Source of the DNA: Mytilus californianus
Lineage: Eukaryota; Mollusca; Bivalvia; Mytilida; Mytilidae
Assembly: GCF_021869535.1 (NCBI RefSeq)
Contig: NW_026262734.1
Coordinates: 92,199,285-92,263,284, forward strand
Length of the DNA: 64,000 bases
Reading direction: 5' to 3'
Shown: one piece after another, positions 13,584-24,118 of the stretch
Layout: each line of letters starts with the position of its first letter
Position numbering within the stretch: position 1 is the stretch's first letter
The notes under the pieces: generated by a model
Told to the model about the DNA's origin: nothing
Databases searched by the model: none
The model's input: the letters and a program-made list of their open reading frames with translations, nothing else
Translations under genes and position numbers: made by a program

Positions 13584-14397
13584 TGTAATGTTTTTTTGGT
13601 GGTTATGGTTACAAATCAGGAGAATCTTGTTGTATCAATGCATGTTTCACTCTGAAGGAAGCGTTGTGTGGATTTAGACGTTTGGCGGGAAAATTAGTGG
13701 CCGGGTCGAAAGTTATAGGGGTGACCGTAAGGGACTCTCTATGCTCCGTAAGGGTAATATATAGAGAACATCCCTATCAAGGAAATAGTGGTATCGACCA
13801 CGAGTATATAAGAGAATGAGAAACGGCACTTGAGGCTGTCGGTTGGCTGTCGATGAGCTGTCATCCTTCAATAGAGCGTACGTCGATATATTAAGTGCTA
13901 GAAGAGCCTTGATATTCAGAGGACACTTTGTACTGGGTACAAAGTGGACGAACACGTTGATAGGATTGACATAGCAGACTGTCCCACTCGGAGGACAGGC
14001 TGTACCAGCCCGCACTGTCTGGTAGTGACAGACTGTCACACTCGGAGGACAAGTTGTACCAGCCCGCACTGTCCGGAAGTGACAGACTGTCCCACTCGGA
14101 GGACAGGCTGTACCAGCACACACTGTCTGATACAGGCAGACTATACCAGCCAAACTGTCTTTTAGTGACAGACCGTCCCATCTTGAGGACAGGCTGTTTT
14201 ATTGTATTATATTTGTATATATATATAATTGTCCGTTGTTACTTCATATCGGCAAAGAGTCAGTGTGTATATTTTAGTTCATTGTGCATAATATAGATAG
14301 TTGTAGTTTTTAGTATTGCCGTATTGTTTGGACAACTTGGATCCAAGTATTTACTGGAACGTACGTTTAAGATATAAACGCCTGGTTACACGTTACA
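13584..14397 (+). repeat. 3' LTR
   Basis: 814 bases, apparently identical to 10180-10993 at a constant offset of 3404, including the TATA box (13805-13812) and the 54-bp repeats. It is followed directly by the target duplication ATAC. Confidence 0.93.
13805..13812 (+). promoter_or_regulatory. TATA box of the 3' LTR
   Basis: Copy of the 10401-10408 TATATAAG. In this position it could start transcription into the flanking DNA at 14398 and beyond, where no gene is seen. Confidence 0.5.
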
Positions 14398-14559
14398 ATA
14401 CTAAAACACGACACACATCAAGTCATAATCTGATATTATTTAGAATGAGTTTAAAACTTACTGTCATCGTTAATTGGACCTGCAGAAATACCTGGTGGAG
14501 GACATTTAGAAATGTCTAAAAGTTCCTGAAAAGTAAAATTTACATTTCTTCAAGTATAA

Positions 14560-14665
14560 CAAATAAACTCATAAAAAATACCGGGATTAAAATGTTGTAC
14601 GCCAGACGCGCGTTTCGTCTACAAAAGACTCATTAGTGACGCTCGAATCAAAAAGGTAAAAAAAA
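14560..14665 (-). repeat. Interspersed repeat with ACGCGCGTCTGGCGT core
   Basis: Reads on the plus strand ATACCGGGATTAAAATG, ACGCCAGACGCGCGTTTCGTC, GACTCATTAGTGACGCTCGAATC: the reverse complement of the family at 2236-2430 and 27320-27500. Confidence 0.65.
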
Positions 14666-14680
14666 GCCAAATAAAGTATG

Positions 14681-14972
14681 AAGCCACATCCGGTCAGAAT
14701 GGGGACGTTAAATCTGATGCCTCGTGTAGAGGGAGCGGCACGCTGTCTGCAGGTTAAGAACCCTTGCAGCAACTCTTTGTGAGATCCGTAGGTGGCCTGT
14801 TGCAATACAAAATTTCTGTCTCTATCCAATATACCATCATTTTCCAGTGGCAGTCAAACTTTTCCCGACCTCTGTTACAGGACCTGCCTATTGTATTTAA
14901 TATTAATTTCTTCTCGTCCGAACATGTATGAAATATTTGCCACTGGGTGTTAAGCAATCAACAACCAATAAA
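14681..14972 (+). repeat. SINE-like repeat, copy 2
   Basis: Same family and orientation as 3965-4391, sharing GGGGACGTTAAATC, AAGAACCCTTGCA, CGTAGGTGGCCTGTTGCAA, ATCCAATATACC and TTGCCACTGG, with tail AACCAATAAATCAATAA. It lies just downstream of the LTR element and the repeat at 14560-14665. A truncated minus-strand tail of the family is at about 63885-63930. Confidence 0.65.
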
Positions 14973-15992
14973 TCAATAATGTACCAGTGACCAAAAAAAT
15001 ATTTGTTTTTTTGTTCGCCGTTTACATACAAATTTTAGTTTTTAATCAACAAATCACTTCCGTCAGCAAGTTTGTGATGAAAAATGAAAAAGGAAGGTTT
15101 CAAATTTTGGGGAAACCATCACACATTTCCTGTAAATCATGATAATTTTATTTACCTACAGATTGATAATATTTTACCTTAATAGTATAAAATTTGCAAG
15201 CATAATTTTGTATTATATTAATATGTTACCCTTTGTATCAAATTTTGCGTAAGAGTCATTTCAACTAAAAAAGCATTTGACAAGTACACTTTACCAAACA
15301 ATTAGTTAGGCAGACAAAACATTCACAATTTTAACAATTCTTTGGGACAGAATTTCAATTATGATTAGACCAACTAGAAAAATATGTGACCTATATCTTC
15401 TATTTTATAGACTTTTTGGGTAAAGCGAAACCGTTTCGAATTGTAAAGTACTAATATCTAAATGATTTTATATATCCTTTTTCAAACTTCAAAGTTTTTG
15501 GTTAACATCTTTTTAATAATAATAATAATCTTCATACAGTACTGTACTATTTATTCTCATTAACCATCACATATGGCTATTGTTGAAGGCTGTATGTTGA
15601 CCTGTATATGATAGTCTATTGGTTATTTATGTCGTTCGGTTGCTGTCTTATTGATATCTTAACTTGCTCATTACTGATTCTAACGCTTACCTTATTCAAT
15701 CTTTTTGTCGCCATTTTGTGAAAATATACTATAACTGTTACAAAAATAATTCAAACTTCCTTGCTCAAGTCTTTGTTACACAATAATTATCAACCGTTTC
15801 GAACGTGTTCTTTACTAAGAGTCGTATGACATCAGGTCTTATTCAAGTACAAAGTAGTCATTCAAGGTAAATGGAAATTTCTATAACCACAATCAGATAA
15901 TAGTGTTGAACTGTAACATGTGTAAAAATAGATCGTAAAGCACCGGTGAGTATTTTTAGAATAGACTAGAATATTCTATTTTTCAAAATTAC
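14973..15992. other. Intergenic, nothing recognised
   Basis: AT-rich; only weak similarity to the retrotransposon tail repeat near 15577-15650 (GTTGAAGGCTGTATGTTGACC). No exon or RNA gene seen. Confidence 0.4.
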
Positions 15993-16108
15993 AGGAGTCG
16001 GTTTCACAAAAAAACTTACGACTAAGATTGATCGTAAGTATACTGAATTGTTCATGACTTACGACCAATCTTAGCCCTAAGTTTTTTTTTGTGAAATCCA
16101 CTCCAGGA
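15993..16108. repeat. Foldback (hairpin) MITE
   Basis: The left arm GGAGTCGGTTTCACAAAAAA, then ACTTACGACTAAGATTG, is mirrored by the right arm CAATCTTAGCCCTAAGTT, then TTTTTTTGTGAAATCCACTCC. The loop of about 20 bases contains GTATACTGAATTG. About 116 bases, no coding capacity, typical of short hairpin MITEs. Confidence 0.78.
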
Positions 16109-19100
16109 CCCATAAAGAGCAAACAATAAGTTATAAATATAACAAGAAAGGAAGATAAAACTAATGTATGCATTTCAATGAACAATCAAACCATTACACT
16201 GTTACATTGATTTCATATAGAACATCTTGTGAAAAGAAATGATTACCTTTTCAGAATTATCTATTTATAAAGTATAAACCACCCTTTTAGGTGAAGTTTA
16301 GTATGACTAAAACATTTTAAACAAAAATGTTTATTTTTAGTTAATAGTAAGCTTTTACAAATACAAATACAAATATTTTATTGGCACAAACACAATTACA
16401 ATAATTGGCAAAGGCCCATATTTCAGTACATATTTTCACATATTTACACAACATATATTTTGAATGAATACATACATGACATACTACACTTAGATATAAT
16501 ATGAGTCACTGAATGAATGTAGAATTTTGAAATTGTAAAGCATCCTCTTTATAAGCGTGACAAACAACTCTAAATAAACCATTATTCTTGAACAAAATAC
16601 CAAAAAAAAAATACAATACCAATGATCAACATATTGAAACATTTTTGATAGGTGCACACTATTCTGGCTGTCCTGTTTTTTTTATTTCAAAAGAAACTTA
16701 CGGCTATTGGAAAAGGATCTCGAAAAAAACAAAGAGCTTGAAATTCAATAAAGTGGTTTTCAAGAAATAAACTATATATATTCTTTGCATGTATTGCTAT
16801 ATTTTTTTTATTTGTCAATTGTCCATACTTTACCGAAAAATACTTCTAACGAGAATGCGTCAATAGTACACGACGTGAAATTGGGGACAAAACTCTTTAT
16901 TTGGCATTAATATTAGAAAGATTATATCACAAGGAACATGTGTAGTCAGTTTCAAATTGATTGGACTTCAACTTCATCAAATACTACCTTAATCAAAAAC
17001 TTTGACCTGAAGCGAGACAGACGGACGGACGAACGAACGAACGAACGCACAGACCGAAAAACATAATGTCCCTATTTCATAATATTCAGTATTTTCAAAA
17101 AAAGCCAACAACACATAGTACTTCTTACGTATAATGTTTTACTTTTGTCATTTTGTAGGTGGAAACAGGACCGTACGTACGTTTAAGAGAAATAACTAAA
17201 TCCTGTCTGTCCTGTACTGATATAACAGTATTGCATTTTTGTACATGTTGCGAAGATGAAGATGATGAAATCTGTAAATAAGTTCAAACAATAGGTGTAA
17301 AAACAAATACACATTTATATACTATTCGAAGAAATTTCAGTCAATTACAGTCTATCCTGTTTCCATGGTTACTTTAACCGTAGTTACGGGAATGGATATA
17401 ATATATAGTGACAGGATAGACAACTGTATGTATTTTATCTATGAATGCTGTCGTGAAATAACTCCATTTTACAAGCAAATTAATGAATTTGTCGGAAACA
17501 GCATATGCACACAATACATTTTCTTCTATATAAGGATAAGGAAATGTGGTATGATTGCCAATGAGACAACTATCCACTAAAGATCAAATGAAGTGGAAGT
17601 ACTAGTATGCTGTTTTAATATTAATGTTTCAAAATTGTTCCATAAAGTAATTAATTAATTACATTCTGTTTGAGTATATTCTTTTAATAACTGTTTCATA
17701 ACTGTTTTGGCTAAATACACTTTTCGGTACATACTTATTTCCATATTTTTTTTCTCATAAAAATATTTTTGTACTTTTGTGGATTAACAGTAATATTAGA
17801 AATTGCATTCATTTTCTCAACCTATAGTTTAGTTTATCTCTCAATTTTTGCTTCACAAACTTTTGCATTTATTTCCTGAGAGAAAAACAGAAATCTAATA
17901 TGCAATGTTTCAGCGGCTGTACTCTTGTAAGAAGGGAGGCTATCTACAATTGTTACTTAGTCTCCAGGTCAAGGTACAAGACATTTATTGTCAAGGCCTT
18001 TACGGTATGGATTCTGCTCATTGGTGACTGTCGTGCGGTGACCTAAATGTGCTCAATTTTACTGGCACTTATACCACATATCTTTATTTAAATATTAGAC
18101 AGAATAAATTCAAGGAGAGCAAGAATTAATAAAAGATGATAAATATTACTAGACAGGAAGAACATGAACAAGGCTTGACTGTTGTTCTATAAACGTTTAC
18201 ACTGGTTTATCATTATGACGAACTGTTAAGTTCCTGTCTCATAAAGGGTTACCCTAGTATGCAATACCGATCACACATATTATGTTGAAACATTATTTTC
18301 ATATAAACTTACAAAATAAATAGGATAAAAATAATTTCTAAATATAGCGATACACAGGTAATTTCCAAAGAATAGCTGCAAAAGTGGGCATATAACTAGT
18401 GAAAAGTGAGTCAAAATGCAAATGACATGCCAATTAGAGGAGACTCAACTTAGGTGCCTCTCGTCTTTTTCGATACTCATTCTTTTTTTTGAATGATTTT
18501 ATTTTATAAATTCAATAAGAAAGATTCAAAAGACTAAAGCAAAATAAAACTAAACAATAATAAACATATGTAATATTGTAAATGGACGTTTAGTTTTGGG
18601 TATAAGGAAGGGGCTTTTCCGCAGCCAATTACTTGTATTCACCAAACAAAAGTCGTATATACAATTGAAAGCAAGACAAGTCAGATTTGATATCCCCCTT
18701 TTTTTTTGGTGACGGGTGCTGTATAGGTTAATTTAGGTATAGTACGTTGTACGCCAGAGTGTATTTTCTAGTGGTGCTTTTAAAACCAAGCGGAATGGTA
18801 AATAAATAACCGAGATTAAAAAAGAAAGGTTTTTGGAATTAAAAAAACAAAACAAACAGCAAAAAACAAAAAGGAAAAAAAACCAAAACAAAACAAAACA
18901 CACACACAAAAAACCCATAAAAATAACTATACACCTATGTCAATCTTTAACATTTCATACTTGGAATAGAACCAGGTTAACTAAATCAATGTTCAGAACT
19001 ATACAAAGGATCATAATTACGACATATAAAATATTGATGTGAAATCGAGTGATAAAATATAGATATTACCTCATTGAAAAATACCTACTAAATGTACTAA

Positions 19101-20559
19101 ATATAACTCTAGATCGATGGTTATAGGAAGGGGTTTACAGTACACTAATGATTTATTTAGCAAAATGATGAACTTCATTTTTCACCATGGTAAACGGTCC
19201 TTATATACAAGAAGAACAATTTTTCTTCCCACATAATTTATGTATACTAATCAGAAAGCATATACCTAGTAAATTAATGCAACCAATCAGAAGGCATAAT
19301 TTTTATACCTAGTAAACGAACTCATTCTAGTTTTTGACTTCAAAACTTAAAGGGTTTTTTAGAAAAAAATCGGTAACCTATACAAAACACTACACATATT
19401 GAACGACCATCACGATTTGAACTGATACGATAAGTCTGTGTGGCAATCCGCGAGATACTTGTTTTCGCAGTCTTAGATCATAAATTGCCAGAATAGTCTT
19501 GATCTGATCTGTTAATTTCTGTTAATTTTGTCCCACTGCCAATCGTGACATTTTGGTTGAGCGTGGAATCACATAACAGTTAATGCATGCATAGTAGGAG
19601 GCGCTTGCCCAATCGACGAACTTATTTCTGCGATATTTGTGACATTCCCCTCAATTGTTTTTTAATCAAATATGCAAAGTGTGATTTTAAAGATTTGAAT
19701 ATCTGTAAACTGATGTTGCCTGTTAAAACCAACTACAATGTCAATGACGACTCGAAAAGAGCTAAACAATACTGATAAAGCAAAATGTTTACTTTTGGTA
19801 CATTACGGAGAGAACAAAACACTTAACGTACTATACAGTTAGGGATATGCTCATTATTGAAGACAACACTGAGCCCTATAATTGATTACATCTACGTAAT
19901 TTGATCTCTATAAGATATGTATCTTATTTGTTATAATTTCCTTATTTGTTATTAAAAACAAAGCTTTGTAGTAATATTTAGTGGAACTTCCTGCTTAAAT
20001 TTGCATGTTAAAATTCATGATTGGTACATGCAACACATGTATAAATCGTCCGTTTTACCTATAGCATGGCTAGCATGCATGGACTTTCTTGCAGCTTGTA
20101 ACTTAATTTTGTCTGAAGAACACTTTTGGTATGTTACTTAGCTGGTACAATTCTATGTTATATCAAATGCATGAATTAACAATTTCAATACATCTACTAA
20201 AGCGTTAGAGGATGCGAGGGTTGTATGTGCACGAAAGATCATAACCTCAGAAATGATTTTTCACAATGAACGAAACTTACTAATATCATATATAAAACTA
20301 GAACGGTACATTTTAGATAAATAATATTTGTATACTATAAACCATGAAAAAAAAAATTGAAACACTATAAACAACTGAATTAAAACCAGTGTATGAGTTT
20401 CATAACATTACCCTGTTTAAAAATACTCTAGAGTGGTATGAGCCTAAGTTAAAACACTCCCCTCCAGTTTCAAAACACTCCCTTGATGAAAGTTTAGTAG
20501 ATGTGGTTAAAAATGAGACAACTTTCCACAAGAATCCAGATGACGTTAGATGAAAATAT
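16109..20559. other. Gene-free stretch with repeat fragments
   Basis: No exon recognised. A repeat at about 16850-17070 includes CTTTGACCTGAAGCGAGACAG and the short tetranucleotide run GACGGACGAACGAACG (17023-17053). Tail fragments of the retrotransposon family lie at 17545-17585 (minus) and 17960-18092 (plus). A purine-rich A/C tract is at 18838-18915. A duplicated word AATCAGAARGCATA occurs near 19249 and 19288. Short open frames have no recognisable content. Confidence 0.45.
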
Positions 20560-20564
20560 CTATA

Positions 20565-20640
20565 TGTCAGCGTAATGCCTTTAACAATGAACAAAACTCA
20601 TACCGTATAGTCAGCTATGAATAAAGAAAATGAATATAAG
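20565..20640 (-). repeat. Fragment of the retrotransposon tail repeat
   Basis: Plus-strand CCTTTAACAATGAACAAAACTC and CATACCGTATAGTCAGCTATG are the reverse complement of the GGCTTTGCTCATTGTCAAAGG and GAGCTGACTATGCGG block at 22078-22125. Confidence 0.5.
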
Positions 20641-20679
20641 AAGACCAAGATCATTTAATATTGTTTTCATTTCATGATT

Positions 20680-22217
20680 TTAATGAAATTAACACTAAGA
20701 CTGACATATTTAAAAATATAATACCTATTTTAATTGTGGATTCATGTGAGGGCTAGCAGCCCTCCTCATCGGAACTTTATAAATATAATGAATCACAGTT
20801 TGTGACCACACTCAGTAAAGACCTGTCTAAATTGCATTTAATTGATAAATTCAACAACATTTACCGTTATCTTGATGATATTTTTTCGTTAAATATACTG
20901 CCGAAATTTACAAAAAGGAACTTACTTTAAATAAATCAAATGTAAACGCTTATAGCTGTACTTTTCTACATTTAGATATTTCAGTTTTACACGGGAAACT
21001 CCACACTAAAATTTACGACAAAAGGGACAATTTTTCGTTCCCTATTGTTAATTTTCCTTTTTTTGATTGGTGATGTTCCTTTGGCACCATCTTACGGTGT
21101 TTATATTTCACAACTCTTTCGCTATGCCCGTGTCTCTTGTGACGTTTTAGATTTAAACGAACGTAATCTATGTATTACTGGTAAATTATTAAGTCAGAAA
21201 TTCCGTTACCACAAATAAGTTAAAACATTTACTAAATTCTTCCATAGATATAAAGATTTGGTTTTGAAGTTCGGTTGTACCTGTAGAAAACTTATTTCAA
21301 ACAGGATAGCACATCCTCATTTTCACGGAAATGTTGTTTACCGTGTCCGTAAATTTAGAAACGGTCCTGGTAAACTTATCGATCCTTTAAATAAACTTAT
21401 TCTGAAAGGTTACAAATTCAACACTGTCATTAGATCTTTGAGTATTGTTTTTATTGGTATTAATATTGATTTTGTTATCAGTAAATTAAAAGCAAACTAA
21501 ATATTATTGTTGTATACATATACACATTCATGGCTCTACAATCTGTCGACTCCTGTATCTTGGCATTGCACAAGGTCATGTTTTTCTCTGACTGTTTATG
21601 ACGTCTTTACACTAAATCCATTGGATGTTGGATGTGTACTGATTGATAATTTAGTCTTAGATGCATGATTTTTTTTTATATTAGTTGTTATTGGCTTTGA
21701 ACTAGCTGTCAGTAACTGCGAGTACTCTCAGATTTGTACTTAGTGTCTTTTTGTTGTTGGGATGTACAAGTACCCGGTCACGTCCACATGTTTTTGTTAT
21801 ATGTATATCTGATGAGTTAAGCCTTTTTCAACTGATTTTTATAGTTCGTTCTTATGTTGTACTGTTACACCACTGTCCAAGGTTAGAGGGAGGGTTGGGA
21901 TCATGTTTAACCCCGCCACATTCTGTATGTATGTGCCTGTCCCAAGTCAGGAGCCTGTAATTCAGTGGTTGTCGTTTGTTGCTGTGTTACATATTTGCTT
22001 TTCGTTCATTTTTTTGTACATTAATTAGGCCTTTAGTTTTCTCGTTTGAATTGTTTTACATTTGTGATTTTGGGGCCTTTAAGAGCTGACTATGCGGTAT
22101 GGGCTTTGCTCATTGTCAAAGGCCGTACGGTGACCTATAGCTGTTAATTTCTGTGTCATTTGGTCTATTGTGGAGAGTTGTCTCATTGGCAATGATACCA
22201 CATCTTCTTTTTTATAT
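20680..22217 (+). pseudogene. Decayed reverse-transcriptase retrotransposon with its 3' tail
   Basis: Between about 20790 and 21497 broken frames encode a reverse transcriptase: a YLDD catalytic box (near 20870), then the conserved blocks APSYGVYISQL and LNERNLCIT, and a C-terminal part that is open from 21258 to a stop at 21498. At least two frameshifts (near 20895 and 21070) and a stop near 21220 make it non-functional. From 21498 to 22217 follows an untranslated tail with AGTCAGGAGCCTGTAATTCAG, GGGCCTTTAAGAGCTGACTATG and TTGTCTCATTGGCAATGATACC, ending in a T-rich run. Loss of the 5' part and the pile of tail-only copies elsewhere fit target-primed, 5'-truncated insertion. The exact superfamily (LINE or Penelope-like) is not settled. 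Confidence 0.75.
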
Positions 22218-22218
22218 A

Positions 22219-22385
22219 ACTACTCTAAATATTAGCACAACAATGTTAATTCTGCAAATTTGCAGAAGCACATTTTTGTTCTTCCCTCGCCGGGATTCGA
22301 ACTCATGCTATTGCGATATCGAGACAACACTGCTTGTACTGTGTCCGTCGCTCTAGACCACTCAACAATTTAGACTAAACATATA
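22219..22385 (-). repeat. tRNA-derived SINE
   Basis: On the minus strand a box-A-like GAGTGGTCTAGAGCG is followed by box B GAGTTCGAATCCCGG and then GCGAGGGAAGAAC, GCAAATTTGCAGAATTAACA and a short end. No acceptor-stem pairing is possible, so it is a SINE head rather than a tRNA gene. It abuts the 3' end of the retrotransposon at 22217. Confidence 0.7.
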
Positions 22386-24118
22386 TATATACTATTTAAT
22401 GTTTGCATAAAAGCATAAAATCTTTCAAAACATTAATTTGAGATTTTAACCATTATAGACAATAGCGCCGATTCTTTCCCGGGCCCTGGATCTGCCCCTG
22501 TATTACAGCATAAATCATATAGCAGAAAAAACTACTGAAATTGAATTTTCATTTTTTGCGGTTGTCAATTTATATGAATACATAGCAGTATTTTCAAGTG
22601 AGGGAACACTTTTGACCTAGACTGCAGAACCGCAGTGGAATTCGCTTGTAACAAGTATCAGTCGTGCGATAAAAGGGAATTGTATTCAAATGGGATCCAT
22701 AAACATTTTTTTTTTTAATTTAAGGAGAAGTTCTTAGGATTTATATGTTTATATAATCTTTATGAAAATATATTGACTGGTGGAGCTTCTTGAGAAAAAG
22801 AGTCTTTTAATTGCTACACGGTCAATTTCCGTGTCACATTTTGATGCGTTTCTCCATTAAATGCCTCAAGGTCACTTCTCAAAATTCTATCAATCCTTTG
22901 CTTTATCTAGCATATTAGTGTGTCAATTTCAATACATACTTTTCATGGGAAAAATCGTGTTCACCTTCTTAGTGTACAAGATGCAAATGTTTTATATGAT
23001 TTGATATACTCTAATTGTTGCGGTAATTTATGACTGATGTTATTTTTCATAAATAATTTTACTTTTTATATCAAAATGGAACTTTAACTGCCGACTTTTT
23101 TGATGGATGCATTTTGTTTGATGTGAATAGCTTATGATTTGTGAATAAAGCGGGTTACTGAACAACAAATAATGATTTAGATAAATGAATTAGTAAATAA
23201 TTACAATAAAAAGCAACAGAAAATAATGCAACAGAATGATTTATCTGATGAACAAATACATATTCGATTTGAAAATACTCAAACCATAAATGGTCAAAAT
23301 AAGCTTCAATTAATAATTTGCTTTATGACAATACTAAATAAGGAACTAGAAACAAATATCAAAAACTGCAAAAGACTAATTGTTCTTACCGGAAAAATCC
23401 TTTTTGATCATTATATTAAAACAATTTAGCTTTGAATTGAATAAGTTTCATGTTCCGTGTTCAATCTGTATTTTCGATTATAGTCATGTGACATTTTTAA
23501 TGGAACTGAAACCGTTTCAGCAATATATATGCTTAGGTAACTTTTGTGAATCATAATTTGGATAATTAATAACCGTAAGTACTTTGTATGGAAATTATGA
23601 TTAAATAAGCATCTTTGTGGTAATAAATATCATTAGGTACATAGAAACACTATTTAAAATAAAAAGTGCCAAAATCTTACAGCGTGATATAAAAACGCCT
23701 TCAAATATGCAAATTACACTTTTTAAATTTGGTGCTGTGCTTTTCTGGATTAAGATTCATCATTTAAACATGACGCCAAAAATTTGAAAGCCGAGGATAT
23801 AAGAATACTTTTAAAATACTAGTGGAACTATATGGATCTTAAGAGAATAGCCAATAGTCATCAATAGGTAAACCTTGCAGGATAGAGTTGGAACCGTTGT
23901 TTCTTCATAATGTTTGATTTTATCAACGAGAATTTTTAGACGTTTTGTTGTAAATTATGTCCGCGATGAAGCCCTAACTACTGAGCTGGCCACACCCTCA
24001 GGAAGAACAAGTAAACCGGCAGCGTAGTCGACCTAGTGCTAGAAAATGATGACATATAGCCAAATATAAATAAAAAAAATATTTTTCACCACACCAAAGT
24101 ATCATAACTATAACAAAT
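22386..24118. other. Upstream of the broken Toll-like receptor, nothing recognised
   Basis: About 1.7 kb of AT-rich sequence without visible exons. Close to the receptor (about 24055-24120) the sequence can be matched to the signal-peptide region of the intact paralogue, but an ATA (in ATAGCCAAATATAAATAA) stands where the paralogue has its ATG, with stops after it. Confidence 0.4.

Larger units (their letters stand above)
10180..14397 (+). mobile_element. Complete LTR retrotransposon, internally deleted (Ty3/Gypsy-type)
   Basis: Two direct 814-bp LTRs start TGTAATG and end TTACA, flank 2590 bases, and are bordered by a 4-bp duplication ATAC (10176-10179 and 14398-14401), the hallmark of integrase-mediated insertion. 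The LTRs look identical by eye, so the insertion is recent. The internal region carries one ORF (gag, protease, integrase zinc finger) but no reverse transcriptase, RNase H or integrase core, so the element should depend on enzymes supplied in trans. A TGG lies four bases after the 5' LTR, as expected for a tRNA primer site, but I could not match the primer. GATTGAGGCGTGGG just before the 3' LTR may be the polypurine tract. Confidence 0.93.

Noticed and set aside
22262..22370. tRNA gene on the minus strand
   Set aside because: Box A and box B words are present, but acceptor and anticodon stems cannot be formed and the sequence continues into a SINE body.
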